From: Bauldia sp.
Lineage (GTDB): Bacteria; Pseudomonadota; Alphaproteobacteria; Rhizobiales; Kaistiaceae
Direction of reading: 5' to 3'
Assembly: GCA_028284325.1 (NCBI GenBank)
Contig: JANQRX010000012.1
Location: 124,001-188,000, forward strand
Length of the DNA: 64,000 nt
In this document: positions 45,649 to 57,389 of the stretch, one piece after another
Layout: every line of letters starts with the position of its first letter
Position numbering within the stretch: the stretch's first letter is position 1
Translations under genes and position numbers: made by a program
Notes under the pieces: generated by a model
Databases searched by the model: none
What the model was told of the DNA's origin: nothing
What the model saw: only the letters and a program-made list of their open reading frames with translations

Positions 45649-46146
45649 ATGAAAATAATTGTGCGGTTCGCGGTGCTAATTTCCGCCCTAGCGATAGGCG
45701 ATATTGCCTCTGCTCAGGATTTCTCATTCAGTGAAATCGATAGAATGACTAGTTACGAGAAGGACTTTTTGAGGATGGCGATTGAACAGGGAGAATTCGT
45801 ACCGAACAGTTCGTCGTCCTACCAGGATATAGAGCTTGAGGGCATCGAGTATGGAAATCAAGACGATATCGAGCTTTTCATCATAGCGATAATAAAAGGC
45901 GTGTGCCCCGCATGCGCGACAACGAGTAGTGGCAGCACTGTTCGAGTGAAGTATGGAAATTCGTCATCCAGCGGAAAGAATGCTTATGTTATTAATTCGG
46001 ACGATTACTATATTGCAAATAATATCGAGGAAAGCTGTGAGGAATTACTTGATGATCACAGGTACGAAAGAGGCGGAAAAGACATCGTGATAGTCGACAA
46101 TAACGATGACGATGATAAGATCGCCCTGTGCTTCGACAGGGATTGA
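45649..46146 (+). CDS. Orphan secreted protein in an AT-rich islet
   Basis: A 165-residue protein starting MKIIVRFAVLISALAIGD with a clear signal peptide cleaved near ASAQ. The mature part is Asp/Glu/Ser-rich, holds cysteines in GVCPACATT and one near the C-terminus (ALCFDRD), and a VDNNDDDDK acidic run. An ATG 57 bp upstream is in frame but would bury the signal. I do not recognise the family. Low GC and AT-rich codons point to horizontal acquisition. The next gene begins 6 bp after the stop, so the two are likely one operon. Confidence 0.65.
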   Translation: MKIIVRFAVLISALAIGDIASAQDFSFSEIDRMTSYEKDFLRMAIEQGEFVPNSSSSYQDIELEGIEYGNQDDIELFIIAIIKGVCPACATTSSGSTVRVKYGNSSSSGKNAYVINSDDYYIANNIEESCEELLDDHRYERGGKDIVIVDNNDDDDKIALCFDRD

Positions 46147-46152
46147 TCGTAG

Positions 46153-46779
46153 ATGTATGGCGGTAATTTGATGGCGTTCTTCAGTAATATTTGGGTCAGG
46201 GTGTCGTTAACTTTCCTGGTATCCATCGCCGCCATGGCCGGGATCTACCGGCTCTCTTGGCAGATGACGAGTTTTCACGGCTCACCTCGACTGTTCATTG
46301 AGCAAGGAGCCAGCGTCGCCAGCTCGATGGCGGAAATCCACAGCAAGATCTCAGGCGAGTCGACGGGTGCCATAGAGTGCAAGCTGATTATCTTGTTGGA
46401 GTCCTACACACTCCAGAAGGGCTTCGCAGAAAATGCCCATAGGATGGAGACTTTCTTCGCCAACCTGGCGCATACGAACGCACTGTTTCTAATGATCATG
46501 TTCGTCACCTTCGTGGGCATAGTGTTTGCCATCTTCCAGATGGCAAACGCCTACGAAGGGGACAAAACGGATCACAAGCAGATCGAGATCGAGGGCGCCA
46601 GTATCAAGCTCAAAACCGGCTACGTCTCCCTGGCGGTTTCGGTAATTGGCATCGCAGCGCTGTCGCTCTACCTGCCGAATGCGCACGAGGTGAAGCAGTT
46701 AGAGAACCTCACCCCTACGGAGATCGAGTTCGATGCGGGCAAGTACTTCGAGCACTGCGGCGAACACATCGAGAAGTAG
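46153..46779 (+). CDS. Orphan membrane protein in an AT-rich islet
   Basis: A 208-residue protein with three predicted membrane helices, near residues 12-30, 106-127 and 155-174, and a periplasmic or cytoplasmic loop of about 75 residues after the first. Ends with an acidic, Cys-containing tail (FEHCGEHIEK). No known family comes to mind. The internal ATG at 46171 is an alternative start. It follows the secreted orphan by 6 bp and is in the same AT-rich tract. Confidence 0.6.
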   Translation: MYGGNLMAFFSNIWVRVSLTFLVSIAAMAGIYRLSWQMTSFHGSPRLFIEQGASVASSMAEIHSKISGESTGAIECKLIILLESYTLQKGFAENAHRMETFFANLAHTNALFLMIMFVTFVGIVFAIFQMANAYEGDKTDHKQIEIEGASIKLKTGYVSLAVSVIGIAALSLYLPNAHEVKQLENLTPTEIEFDAGKYFEHCGEHIEK

Positions 46780-46857
46780 AGGTTGAAGAGGTAGGTCGTC
46801 ACCATCAAAGATGGAGCCGCCGGAGCAGGATCGCCGGTATCGGGGTGATGCGGTGGC

Positions 46858-47826
46858 CTAGTGGGCCGAGCCGCCCGCATCCTCCGAGGGCGCGCCCGCG
46901 GCCGCCATGGACTGGCGGTGCCCGGCGGCCGATTGCACCTCGATGAACAGGCGCCGCACGATCGGGTAACGTTCGCGGATGCTGCCGTCGAGCTTCTGGA
47001 TCGCCGCCTCGACCTCGCCGGCGCTGAGCGTGTCCTCGAAATCGACCGAGATCGCCAGGAGAACGTCCTCGGGGCCGCGGTGCAGGGTGCGGATCTCGTT
47101 GAGGCCGATGATGGACGGCGTTGCCCGCACGATGGCCGCGATGTCGGCCTCGACTTCGGGCGTCGCCGCCTCGCCGATGAGCAAGCCCTTGGTCTCGATG
47201 GCGAGGAGGACGGCGGCGGTGGCCAGGATCCCGCCGATGACGATGGAAGCGGCGCCGTCCATCCATTCGATCTCGAAGGTGACCGCCCCCCAGATGCCGA
47301 CAAAGGCCACGATCAGGCCCAACATCGCCGCGGTATCCTCGAACAGGACAGTGAAGATGACCGGGTCCTTGGAGAGGCGCACGGCGTCGATCCAGCCGAG
47401 CTTGCCTCGAGACTCCTGAAAGGCGCGGAAGGCGATCCACCACGCCACCGCCTCGAAGGCCATCGCCAGGATCAGCACCACGTAGTTGATGATCGGGTTC
47501 TCGATAGGATGCGGATGCTGAAGCTTGTTGATGCCCTCGTAGATCGACACGCCGGCGCCGACCGCGAAGATCACGATCGCGACCACGAACGCCCAGAAAT
47601 AGAGCTCCGCGCCGTAGCCGAAGGGATGACGGGCGTCGGCCGGCCGTCCGGCACGGCGGATGCCGTAGAGGAGGAGCACCTGGTTGCCGGTGTCGACCAG
47701 CGAGTGAACGCCTTCCGACAGCATCGCCGACGATCCGGTCAGGCTGGCGGCGACGAACTTGGTCACCGCGATCAGCGAGTTGCCGATCAGCGCCGCATAT
47801 ACGACGTGCGTACCCTTTGCCGCCAT
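46858..47826 (-). CDS. Cation diffusion facilitator (ZnT9-like) transporter
   Basis: A 322-residue CDF protein with six predicted membrane helices. The helix-2 motif is EGVHSLVDTGNQ, and helix 5 contains LFEDTAAMLGL, the FED variant typical of the ZnT9-like subgroup instead of the usual HxxxD. The C-terminal ~90 residues form the cytoplasmic metal-sensing domain. Substrate (zinc, or other divalent ion) is unproven. ATG at 47826 (MAAKGTHVVY) gives the correct length; it lies head-to-head with the small secreted gene. Confidence 0.88.
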   Translation of the reverse strand: MAAKGTHVVYAALIGNSLIAVTKFVAASLTGSSAMLSEGVHSLVDTGNQVLLLYGIRRAGRPADARHPFGYGAELYFWAFVVAIVIFAVGAGVSIYEGINKLQHPHPIENPIINYVVLILAMAFEAVAWWIAFRAFQESRGKLGWIDAVRLSKDPVIFTVLFEDTAAMLGLIVAFVGIWGAVTFEIEWMDGAASIVIGGILATAAVLLAIETKGLLIGEAATPEVEADIAAIVRATPSIIGLNEIRTLHRGPEDVLLAISVDFEDTLSAGEVEAAIQKLDGSIRERYPIVRRLFIEVQSAAGHRQSMAAAGAPSEDAGGSAH

Positions 47827-47877
47827 GACGACGCCTCCATGCTGGTCACGTGCACGCTTTTGCCAGACAATGATCCG

Positions 47878-48285
47878 ATGGGAAATGCCGATCCGGGCAA
47901 GAGGCGCGGCCGCACGGGCGCGGTTGCCGCCGTGGCCGTTGCGGGCTGGCTGTTGGCGGGCGTCGCGGTCAACGCGGGTGAAGCCGACGTGCTCGCCGTC
48001 GAAGCGGTGGAAACCGCGCCCGGCGTGTGGCGTTTCGACGTCACCGTGGCGCACGACGACGCCGGGTGGGATCACTACGCCGACGCCTGGGAGGTGGTGG
48101 CGCCCGACGGCTCGGTCCTGGGCACGCGGGTGCTGGCCCATCCCCACGATAATGAGCAGCCCTTCACCCGCAGCCTTGCGGGCGTGGCGATACCGCCGGA
48201 AACGCGGCAAGTCGACGTGCGGGCCCGGGACTCCGTCCATGGATTTGGCGGAGCGGTCGTGCGCGTGACCCTGGAGCGACCCTGA
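47878..48285 (+). CDS. Small exported protein of unknown function
   Basis: A 135-residue protein with an N-terminal hydrophobic segment (VAAVAVAGWLLAGVAVNAG) and a beta-rich mature part (VWRFDVTVAHDDAGWDHYAD, VAIPPETRQVDVRARDS). It resembles short Ig-like or FxsA-type envelope proteins but I cannot assign it. An in-frame ATG at 47839 would add 13 residues. It diverges from the CDF gene. Confidence 0.6.
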   Translation: MGNADPGKRRGRTGAVAAVAVAGWLLAGVAVNAGEADVLAVEAVETAPGVWRFDVTVAHDDAGWDHYADAWEVVAPDGSVLGTRVLAHPHDNEQPFTRSLAGVAIPPETRQVDVRARDSVHGFGGAVVRVTLERP

Positions 48286-48375
48286 GGCCGAAAAACCGGC
48301 CCGGTGCTGACGCAGCGCAAGGTTCGTGCCCCGGACGCTGGTACCACATCGGCAGAAAACGGCGGAGGGAGTCCC

Positions 48376-48960
48376 ATGAACGATTCGAACCAGGTCTCGG
48401 CGATGACGGTTCGCGACACCACGGCCAATCCGGCGCCCCTGGGTCTCAGCGCCTTCGGCCTGACCACCATCCTCCTCAACTTCCACAACGCCGGCTTCTA
48501 CCCCCTCGACGCCATGATTCTGGCGATGGGCATCTTCTACGGCGGTTTGGCGCAGGTTCTGGCCGGGATCATGGAATGGCGGAAGGGCAACAGTTTCGGC
48601 ACCACAGCCTTCACCTCCTACGGCCTGTTCTGGCTGAGCCTGGCGGGCATCCTCATGCTGCCCGCGCTCGGTCTCGGCGAGCGGCCGGGACCCTTCGCGA
48701 TGGCGACCTATCTCGCCATGTGGGGCGCCTTCACGGCGATCCTGTTCGTCGGGACGCTCCGCCTCAGCCGCGGTCTCCAGGTGGTGTTCGCCACCTTGAC
48801 CCTGCTCTTTGTCCTGCTTGCCCTGGCCGACGGCCTCGACAATCAGGTCCTTCTGCGGATCGCCGGATATGAGGGCATCGCCTGCGGTGCGATCGCCGTT
48901 TACGTCGGGCTCGGGCAGCTCCTCAACGAGGTCTACGGCCGGACGGTGGCGCCGGTCTGA
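48376..48960 (+). CDS. Acetate uptake transporter (GPR1/FUN34/YaaH family)
   Basis: A 194-residue protein with six membrane helices. The defining [14 protein letters not shown] motif precedes helix 1 and [10 protein letters not shown] occurs mid-protein. The family moves acetate/succinate or ammonium across the inner membrane. ATG at 48376 follows a GGAGGGAGT ribosome site. It is followed by a 126 bp gap before gyrA. Confidence 0.92.
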   Translation: MNDSNQVSAMTVRDTTANPAPLGLSAFGLTTILLNFHNAGFYPLDAMILAMGIFYGGLAQVLAGIMEWRKGNSFGTTAFTSYGLFWLSLAGILMLPALGLGERPGPFAMATYLAMWGAFTAILFVGTLRLSRGLQVVFATLTLLFVLLALADGLDNQVLLRIAGYEGIACGAIAVYVGLGQLLNEVYGRTVAPV

Positions 48961-49086
48961 GGTCATCGCATAAGCTATTGAGAGAATTGACGAAATAGCC
49001 GCCGACTTTCGACCCGCCACCATTGTATCGGCGCGCGCGAATGACTAGATTGGGCGGCGTGTATCCACTGATTCTCCGGTAGCGGT

Positions 49087-51849
<2,763 letters not shown>

Positions 51850-51875
51850 CCGACGACAGTCGGTATCAAACGCGA

Positions 51876-51906
51876 AAGCCGCCGGCGGTGGGGGCGCCAG
51901 CGGCTT
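51876..51906. terminator. Bidirectional terminator-like hairpin after gyrA
   Basis: AAGCCGCCGGCG at 51876-51887 pairs with CGCCAGCGGCTT at 51895-51906 (one G-U type mismatch) around a 7 nt loop. It lies 27 bp after the gyrA stop and 54 bp after the convergent small gene's stop, so it can serve both; the T run is weak on both sides. Confidence 0.6.
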
Positions 51907-51959
51907 CCTTGGAGGCCAGAACAACTGGGGTGGATTGTTCCGGCAAACCTTGTCGAGCG

Positions 51960-52181
51960 TCACTCGGCGTGCGTCACCGGCATCCGCGTCAGATAGGACA
52001 CGCCGTCGCCGCGGGTTTCGACCGTCAGTTCGGCCGTTTCGACCGCGACGATGGGCAGGCGATCGCCTTTGGCAACGCTCTCGGCCTTGATATCGGTGGC
52101 CGACGACGCGGTCGCAAGGCCGAGGGCAACCACGGCGGCAACCGTGGTGGCGACGATGGCGACATGAAAGCGGACGTTCAT
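51960..52181 (-). CDS. Small secreted protein
   Basis: A 73-residue protein with a signal peptide (MNVRFHVAIVATTVAAVVAL) cleaved near SSA, leaving a 45-residue acidic mature part. ATG at 52181 has AGGAAGAA a few bases upstream. The family is unknown to me. It lies 85 bp downstream of another small secreted gene on the same strand. Confidence 0.7.
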   Translation of the reverse strand: MNVRFHVAIVATTVAAVVALGLATASSATDIKAESVAKGDRLPIVAVETAELTVETRGDGVSYLTRMPVTHAE

Positions 52182-52266
52182 GGGCTTCTTCCTGCCTGTG
52201 ATCCGATGATCGCCAGTCAAGCGCACCACGTCTGAACCGAAGCGGAGTGTCGCGTTCATCGTGCGT

Positions 52267-52527
52267 TCAGCCCTGGAAATCTTCGCCGAAGGCAACGTCG
52301 AAGCGATGGCGCAACGCGACCTGGGCGTCGGATTCGATCGGGATGACGCGCACGGCGTCGTTGACGTTGCCGGTCAGGCACGACGCCGGGATGTTCGGCC
52401 AGGCCGTATGGGCGCACGCCTCGTTGATGCCGGGGTTCCGTGTCTGGCCACCCAGGCTGGCGCTGGCGATGGTCGCGCCGACCGTGGCCGAGACCGCAAG
52501 CGCGAGGGCAAGACTGCGAAGCTTCAT
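52267..52527 (-). CDS. Small secreted protein with a C-x-WPxIPxxCL motif
   Basis: An 86-residue protein with an N-terminal signal (MKLRSLALALAVSATVGA) and a mature part holding two cysteines in ACAHTAWPNIPASCL. This Cys-Trp-Pro...Cys arrangement recurs in many small alphaproteobacterial exported proteins that I know only as hypothetical; the cysteines probably form a disulfide. The start at 52527 is supported by GGGAGGG upstream on the minus strand. Confidence 0.7.
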   Translation of the reverse strand: MKLRSLALALAVSATVGATIASASLGGQTRNPGINEACAHTAWPNIPASCLTGNVNDAVRVIPIESDAQVALRHRFDVAFGEDFQG

Positions 52528-52798
52528 CTGACGACCCTCCCTGGTTCGGGCGCTTGTGCGCGCCTTGTTCTGAGCCGTATATGGCGACGCGGTTCTAAAC
52601 CGGCAGTGAACGCCGTCACAGGATCGGCAACCACACGTTGTCGTGGTTGCCAAAGTGTTGATCGGAAAGGTAAAAATGCGCCCACAACCGGCAGACGGCG
52701 AAACGACTGGTGCCGCCGGGTGGGCCGCGCTGTGGTTGCCGGCACGGTGACCAGCCTGTATACGCGCGGGCGTCCAAGTCGCGAGGAGCACGCCGTTG

Positions 52799-53308
52799 GT
52801 GACGCGCGTCGCCTTCTATCCCGGAACCTTCGATCCGCTGACGAACGGTCACATCGACATCGTCATGAAGGCCCTGCAACTCGCCGACCGGTTGGTGCTG
52901 GCCATTGGCGTTCATCCCGGCAAGACGCCGCTCTTCTCCCTCGACGACCGGTTCGCGATGCTGCAGGAGTTCGCCTCCGCGTTGGAAAGCGAAACTGCCG
53001 GCCGCGTCGAGGTGATCACCTTTGACGGCCTGGCGATCGACGCCGCGCGTGAGGCCGGCGCGTCGATCTTCGTGCGCGGACTGCGCGATATCGGCGACTT
53101 CGATGACGAAATGCAGATGGCGGGCATGAACCAGACCATGGCGCCGGAGCTGGCCACGGTCTTCCTGCCGTCGTCGCCGGGCCGTCGTCACATCACCGCC
53201 ACGCTTGTGCGTCAGGTCGCGGCGGCGGGCCGCGACGTGAGCGAGTTCGTGCCCGATTTTGTCCGCTATCGGATCGATCACAAGGTCGCCGGGCGAAACA
53301 CCGGCTGA
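52799..53308 (+). CDS. coaD: Phosphopantetheine adenylyltransferase
   Basis: A 169-residue enzyme that makes dephospho-CoA from phosphopantetheine and ATP, the penultimate step of coenzyme A synthesis. The nucleotidyltransferase motif [16 protein letters not shown] holds the HxGH-equivalent (TNGH), and [17 protein letters not shown] carries the second active-site part. GTG at 52799 is used; an adjacent TTG at 52796 is equally possible. GAGGAG lies upstream. Confidence 0.95.
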   Translation: MTRVAFYPGTFDPLTNGHIDIVMKALQLADRLVLAIGVHPGKTPLFSLDDRFAMLQEFASALESETAGRVEVITFDGLAIDAAREAGASIFVRGLRDIGDFDDEMQMAGMNQTMAPELATVFLPSSPGRRHITATLVRQVAAAGRDVSEFVPDFVRYRIDHKVAGRNTG

Positions 53309-53332
53309 CCCACCTTCGAGGAGACGTCCCCC

Positions 53333-53875
53333 ATGCCCAAACTTGCCGTGGCGCTGGTCGCCGCGTTCTTCGCCGTCGTCACCGTCGCCGGTTGGGCGGG
53401 TGCGGCCGAGGTCGATCCCGAGAACACGGTCTACATGGACCTCGCCTCGGGGCGCGTGGTGATCAAGTTGCGCCCGGATCTGGCGCCCAATCACGTGGCC
53501 CGCGTCAAGGAGCTGGTGCGCGCCGGGTTCTACGACGGCACGCCCTTCCACCGCGTCATCGACGGTTTCATGGCCCAGGGCGGCGACCCGACGGGCACGG
53601 GCGCGGGCGGCTCGGACCTGCCGGATCTCAGCGCCGAATTCACCAACACACCCTTCGTCCGCGGGGTGATCGGCGCCGCGCGGACCCCCGATCCCAATTC
53701 GGCCAACTCGCAGTTCTTCATCATGTTCGGCGCGGCGCGCCATCTCGACGGCGCCTATACCGTGTGGGGCGAGGTGGTGGACGGCATGGAGCATGTCGAC
53801 CGGATCAAGCGCGGCGAACCGGTGAACGATCCCGACCGCATCATCTCGATGCGCGTTGCCGCCGACCAGTCCTGA
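53333..53875 (+). CDS. Periplasmic cyclophilin-type peptidyl-prolyl isomerase
   Basis: A 180-residue cyclophilin with a signal peptide (LAVALVAAFFAVVTVAGWAGAA region, cleaved near AGAA), so it should fold proteins in the periplasm. Active-site features are FHRVIDGFMAQGGDPTGTG and SQFFIMF. It lies 24 bp after coaD and 19 bp before a cytoplasmic paralogue, suggesting a coaD-ppi-ppi operon. Confidence 0.92.
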   Translation: MPKLAVALVAAFFAVVTVAGWAGAAEVDPENTVYMDLASGRVVIKLRPDLAPNHVARVKELVRAGFYDGTPFHRVIDGFMAQGGDPTGTGAGGSDLPDLSAEFTNTPFVRGVIGAARTPDPNSANSQFFIMFGAARHLDGAYTVWGEVVDGMEHVDRIKRGEPVNDPDRIISMRVAADQS

Positions 53876-53894
53876 AAAACCGAGGAGAGCCGAC

Positions 53895-54365
53895 ATGGCC
53901 ACCTATGACGACCCGGAAAACACCCTGCTTCTGGCCACCACCAAGGGCGATGTTGCGATCGCGCTGCGCGCCGACCTCGCGCCCAAGCATGTCGCCCGCA
54001 TCAAGGAACTCACCCGAGAGGGCTTTTACGACGGCGTGGTCTTCCACCGCGTCATCGACGGTTTCATGGCCCAGACCGGCGATCCGACCGGCACCGGCAC
54101 CGGCGGCTCGGGCCAGAACCTGGCGGCGGAGTTCACACCCACGCCGCACAAGCGCGGCACCTGCTCCATGGCCCGCGCCGCCAATCCCGACTCCGCCGAC
54201 AGTCAGTTCTTCATCTGCTTCGCCGACTCCTCGTGGCTCGACGGCCAGTACACCGTCTGGGGCGAGGTGATCGACGGCATGGAGCATGTCGACCGGATCA
54301 AGCGCGGCGAACCGGTGGCCGATCCTGACAAGATCGTCAGCGCAAAGATCGCCGCCGACGCCTGA
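53895..54365 (+). CDS. Cytoplasmic cyclophilin-type peptidyl-prolyl isomerase
   Basis: A 156-residue cyclophilin without a signal peptide. FHRVIDGFMAQTGDPTGTG, SMARAANPDSADSQFFI and WGEVIDGMEHVD are the family's active-site blocks, closely similar to the secreted paralogue directly upstream, so the pair is a tandem duplicate with one exported and one retained copy. A GGAGAG ribosome site precedes the ATG. Confidence 0.92.
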   Translation: MATYDDPENTLLLATTKGDVAIALRADLAPKHVARIKELTREGFYDGVVFHRVIDGFMAQTGDPTGTGTGGSGQNLAAEFTPTPHKRGTCSMARAANPDSADSQFFICFADSSWLDGQYTVWGEVIDGMEHVDRIKRGEPVADPDKIVSAKIAADA

Positions 54366-54388
54366 GCCCGCCGTTCACGGCGGGACGG

Positions 54389-54760
54389 TCAGCTTCCGCT
54401 CCGCCTGCGCGCGACCGCGATGCCGGTGGTGATCGCCGGTATCGAGACGTAGGTCAGCGCGATATCGACGACGTACTCGGCGAGCGACATCTGGAAGACC
54501 AGCAGGAAGATCGGCAGGTCGAGCACGATCGATATCACCGCCCAGGCGAAGCCGAGCGCCAGGCCGAACGTCAGGCCCGTCCGGGTCTCGCCGCGGAAGA
54601 AGGCGAGGGTCAGCACCACCGCCGAGACGACGGCCGTCACGGTGATCAGGCTTTCGAACAGGGCCCTGTCCACCGTTCGGACTTCGAACAGCAGGAATGC
54701 GACAACGAACGGGATGAGCCACAGCGCGACACCGTAGATGAGGACACGTATCCAGTTCAT
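54389..54760 (-). CDS. Four-helix membrane protein of unknown function
   Basis: A 123-residue protein with four predicted membrane helices (VLIYGVALWLIPFVVAFLLF; LITVTAVVSAVVLTLAFF; GLALGFAWAVISIVLDLPIF; ALTYVSIPAITTGI). The frame opens far upstream antisense to queA, but ATG at 54760 with GAGAAAC upstream starts directly before helix 1. Family not recognised. Convergent with the cyclophilin gene. Confidence 0.75.
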   Translation of the reverse strand: MNWIRVLIYGVALWLIPFVVAFLLFEVRTVDRALFESLITVTAVVSAVVLTLAFFRGETRTGLTFGLALGFAWAVISIVLDLPIFLLVFQMSLAEYVVDIALTYVSIPAITTGIAVARRRSGS

Positions 54761-54881
54761 CTTGTTTCTCCCGTATTCGGGGGCGCCCATAGTGCGCCCG
54801 CCACGGCGTGGCTGGCGTTGACCACGCGCAAATGCGATGTCCGCCGATGAATGGCTGCTGGACGGTCCGCCGGAGCGACTG

Positions 54882-55952
54882 ATGCGCGTCGACCTGTTTG
54901 ATTTCGACCTGCCGGAGGACCGGATCGCCCTCCATCCGGCGCGCCCGCGCGACGCCGCGCGCCTGCTGGTGGTCCATGGCGACGGGCGTCTGGACGACCG
55001 GAGTTTCCGCGATCTGCCGTCCCTGCTCAGCGCCGGGGATGCGCTGGTCTCCAACGATACAAGGGTCATCCGCGCCGAACTGCATGGCGAAAGGCGGCGC
55101 GGCGAGGCCGTGGCCCGCGTCCGGGCGACACTCGCCCATCGCGACGGTCCGGACACGTGGCAGGCCCTGATCCGGCCGGCCAAGCGGATCGCGCCCGGCG
55201 ACCGCCTGCAGTTCATCGGTGGCGACGTGGCCGCGGAACTGACCGCGACGGTCACATCGGTTGGGGAGGGCGGCTTCGTAAGCCTGCGCTTCGATCGCGA
55301 GGGGGCGGACCTCGACGCGGCGGTGGCCGCGGTCGGTCATATCCCGCTGCCGCCTTACATTTCGGGGCGCCGGGGCGAAGCCGATACCGATGCCGACGAC
55401 TACCAGACCCTGTTCGCGGCCAAAGACGGCGCGGTCGCGGCACCGACGGCGGGCCTGCATTTCACCGATCGCGTCCTCGCCGATCTGCGCGCGGCCGGCG
55501 TGGCGCAGTACACGCTGACCCTCCACGTTGGCGCCGGCACCTTCCTGCCGGTCAAGGCCGACGACACCGACGATCATGTCATGCATGCCGAGTGGGGCGA
55601 GGTCGACACGGCCACGGCAGCGGCACTGAACAAAACGCGCGTCGCCGGCGGACGTATCGTCGCCACCGGCACCACAAGTCTCCGGCTTCTGGAAAGTGCC
55701 GTCGATGAGACGGGAAAGCTCCATCCCTTTGCCGGCGAAACATCGATCTTCTTGACGCCCGGATCGGTGTTTCGCGCCACCGACGCGCTGATCACCAACT
55801 TCCACCTGCCGCGCTCGACGCTGTTCATGCTTGTCTGCGCGTATTGCGGCATCGCGACCATGCAGCGCGCCTATCGCCATGCTGTCGAGGCCGGCTATCG
55901 TTTCTATTCCTACGGCGACGCCTGCCTGTTGTTTCCGCAAGAGGGCACATGA
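54882..55952 (+). CDS. queA: S-adenosylmethionine:tRNA ribosyltransferase-isomerase
   Basis: A 356-residue enzyme that builds epoxyqueuosine from preQ1-t[35 protein letters not shown], and [10 protein letters not shown] (here [12 protein letters not shown]) are typical. Start at 54882 has GGAG 8 nt upstream; an ATG at 54837 would add 15 residues. Its stop overlaps the tgt start (ATGA), so the two queuosine genes are translationally coupled. Confidence 0.94.
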   Translation: MRVDLFDFDLPEDRIALHPARPRDAARLLVVHGDGRLDDRSFRDLPSLLSAGDALVSNDTRVIRAELHGERRRGEAVARVRATLAHRDGPDTWQALIRPAKRIAPGDRLQFIGGDVAAELTATVTSVGEGGFVSLRFDREGADLDAAVAAVGHIPLPPYISGRRGEADTDADDYQTLFAAKDGAVAAPTAGLHFTDRVLADLRAAGVAQYTLTLHVGAGTFLPVKADDTDDHVMHAEWGEVDTATAAALNKTRVAGGRIVATGTTSLRLLESAVDETGKLHPFAGETSIFLTPGSVFRATDALITNFHLPRSTLFMLVCAYCGIATMQRAYRHAVEAGYRFYSYGDACLLFPQEGT

Positions 55953-57085
55953 GCCGCGAGATCGCCTTCACCATCGCCGCCCGGGACGGCGCGGCCCGGA
56001 CGGGAAGCCTGACGCTGCCCCGCGGCACGATCCGCACGCCGGCCTTCATGCCGGTCGGCACGGCCGGGACGGTCAAGGCCATGTACATGGATCAGGTCCG
56101 GGCGCTCGGCGCCGACGTGATCCTCGGCAACACCTATCACCTGATGCTGCGGCCCGGCGCGGAGCGGATCGCGCGCCTCGGCGGCCTGCACGCCTTTTCC
56201 GGCTGGAACGGCCCGATCCTGACCGATTCCGGCGGCTTTCAGGTGATGTCGCTCGCCACGTTGCGGACCGTCGACGATTCCGGCGTGACCTTCCGCTCCC
56301 ATATCGACGGCACCGAGCACCGCATGTCGCCGGAAGACTCGCTCGCCATCCAGGCGGCGCTCGATTCCGACATCCGCATGCAGCTCGACGAGTGCGTGGC
56401 GCTGCCCGCCGACCGCGGCACCATCGAGACCGCTATGCGCCGCTCGCTCGCCTGGGCCGAGCGGTCGAAGGCGGCGTTCGGCGCGCCGGCCGGCCGGGCC
56501 CTGTTCGGGATCGTCCAGGGCGGCGACCAGCCGGATCTCAGGGTCGCCTCCGCCGAAGCGCTGGCGGGCATCGGCTTCGACGGCTATGCGGTCGGCGGCC
56601 TTGCGGTCGGCGAGCCGCAGGCGGTGATGCTCGACATGCTGGCGGTCACCGTGCCGGCGCTCCCCGACGACGCACCGCACTACCTCATGGGCGTCGGCGA
56701 GCCGGACGACATCCTGAAGGCGGTCGCGCGCGGCATCGACATGTTCGACTGCGTGCTGCCGACGCGAGCCGGCCGCCACGGCGTCGCCTACACACGGTTC
56801 GGCAAGCTCAACCTCAAGAACGCGCGCCACGCCGACGACCCGCGCCCCCTCGACGCGACGGCCGACTGGGCGCCGGCGCGGGATTACAGCCGCGCTTACC
56901 TGCACCACCTCGTGAAGGCCGGCGAACCGCTCGCCGGCATGTTCCTGTCCTGGAACAACCTTGCCTACTACCAGCACCTGATGGCCGGTATCCGCGACGC
57001 GATCGCCGGCGGCTGCCTCGCCGATTTGAGCGCGGCCTGCGAACAGGGCTGGGCGGACGGCGACTTGCCGGTGTGGACCGGCTAG
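55949..57085 (+). CDS. tgt: Queuine/preQ1 tRNA-ribosyltransferase
   Basis: A 378-residue enzyme exchanging guanine-34 for preQ1 in tRNAs with GUN anticodons. [38 protein letters not shown] (active-site Asp) and GVGEPDDIL followed by [12 protein letters not shown] are family hallmarks. However, the zinc-site region normally reading CxCxxC could not be confirmed: after [19 protein letters not shown] no Cys-rich cluster is present, so the metal site may be altered. It overlaps queA by 4 bp. Confidence 0.92.
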   Translation: MSREIAFTIAARDGAARTGSLTLPRGTIRTPAFMPVGTAGTVKAMYMDQVRALGADVILGNTYHLMLRPGAERIARLGGLHAFSGWNGPILTDSGGFQVMSLATLRTVDDSGVTFRSHIDGTEHRMSPEDSLAIQAALDSDIRMQLDECVALPADRGTIETAMRRSLAWAERSKAAFGAPAGRALFGIVQGGDQPDLRVASAEALAGIGFDGYAVGGLAVGEPQAVMLDMLAVTVPALPDDAPHYLMGVGEPDDILKAVARGIDMFDCVLPTRAGRHGVAYTRFGKLNLKNARHADDPRPLDATADWAPARDYSRAYLHHLVKAGEPLAGMFLSWNNLAYYQHLMAGIRDAIAGGCLADLSAACEQGWADGDLPVWTG

Positions 57086-57114
57086 GCTGGCGCCGGGCGC
57101 AGCGATACTTTTCC

Positions 57115-57354
57115 GTCGTTCCGTGCGCGATGCAGCACGAAGTGATGCTTCGCAGACCCGGAACCTTTCGCCGTCGTGAATCTGGATTCCGCATCTGCGG
57201 AGCGTCATCGGAGATGCCGCACCGCGTGCGGAATGACGATGGGGTGCAGGCACCGGTGCGAGCACGCGACGACGACAGAGAAGGAGCGCCAACCACCCCA
57301 CCGTCGTTCCGTGCGCGTGTGCAGCACGAAGTGGTGCACCGCAGACCCGGAACC
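57115..57354. repeat. Dispersed palindromic repeats, copies E (units 1+2) and F (unit 1)
   Basis: Unit 1 at 57115-57164 (CGTTCCGTGCGCGATGCAGC ... CAGACCCGGAACC), unit 2 at 57186-57238 (TTCCGCATCTGCGG ... GTGCGGAATGACG), and a second unit 1 at 57302-57354 fill the 304 bp gap after tgt. The hairpin ends have changed together (GTTCCG/CGGAAC rather than TCCCGGG/CCCGGGA), which keeps pairing, a sign that the structure is selected or copied as a unit. Confidence 0.75.
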
Positions 57355-57389
57355 TCAAGCCGAATGAGCGCCCGGGAAGACGCCCGCGT

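Noticed and set aside
57115-57354. Rho-independent terminator of tgt formed by the repeat
   Set aside because: Hairpins are long with wide loops and lack T runs; the same units occur where no transcript ends, so they are dispersed repeats.
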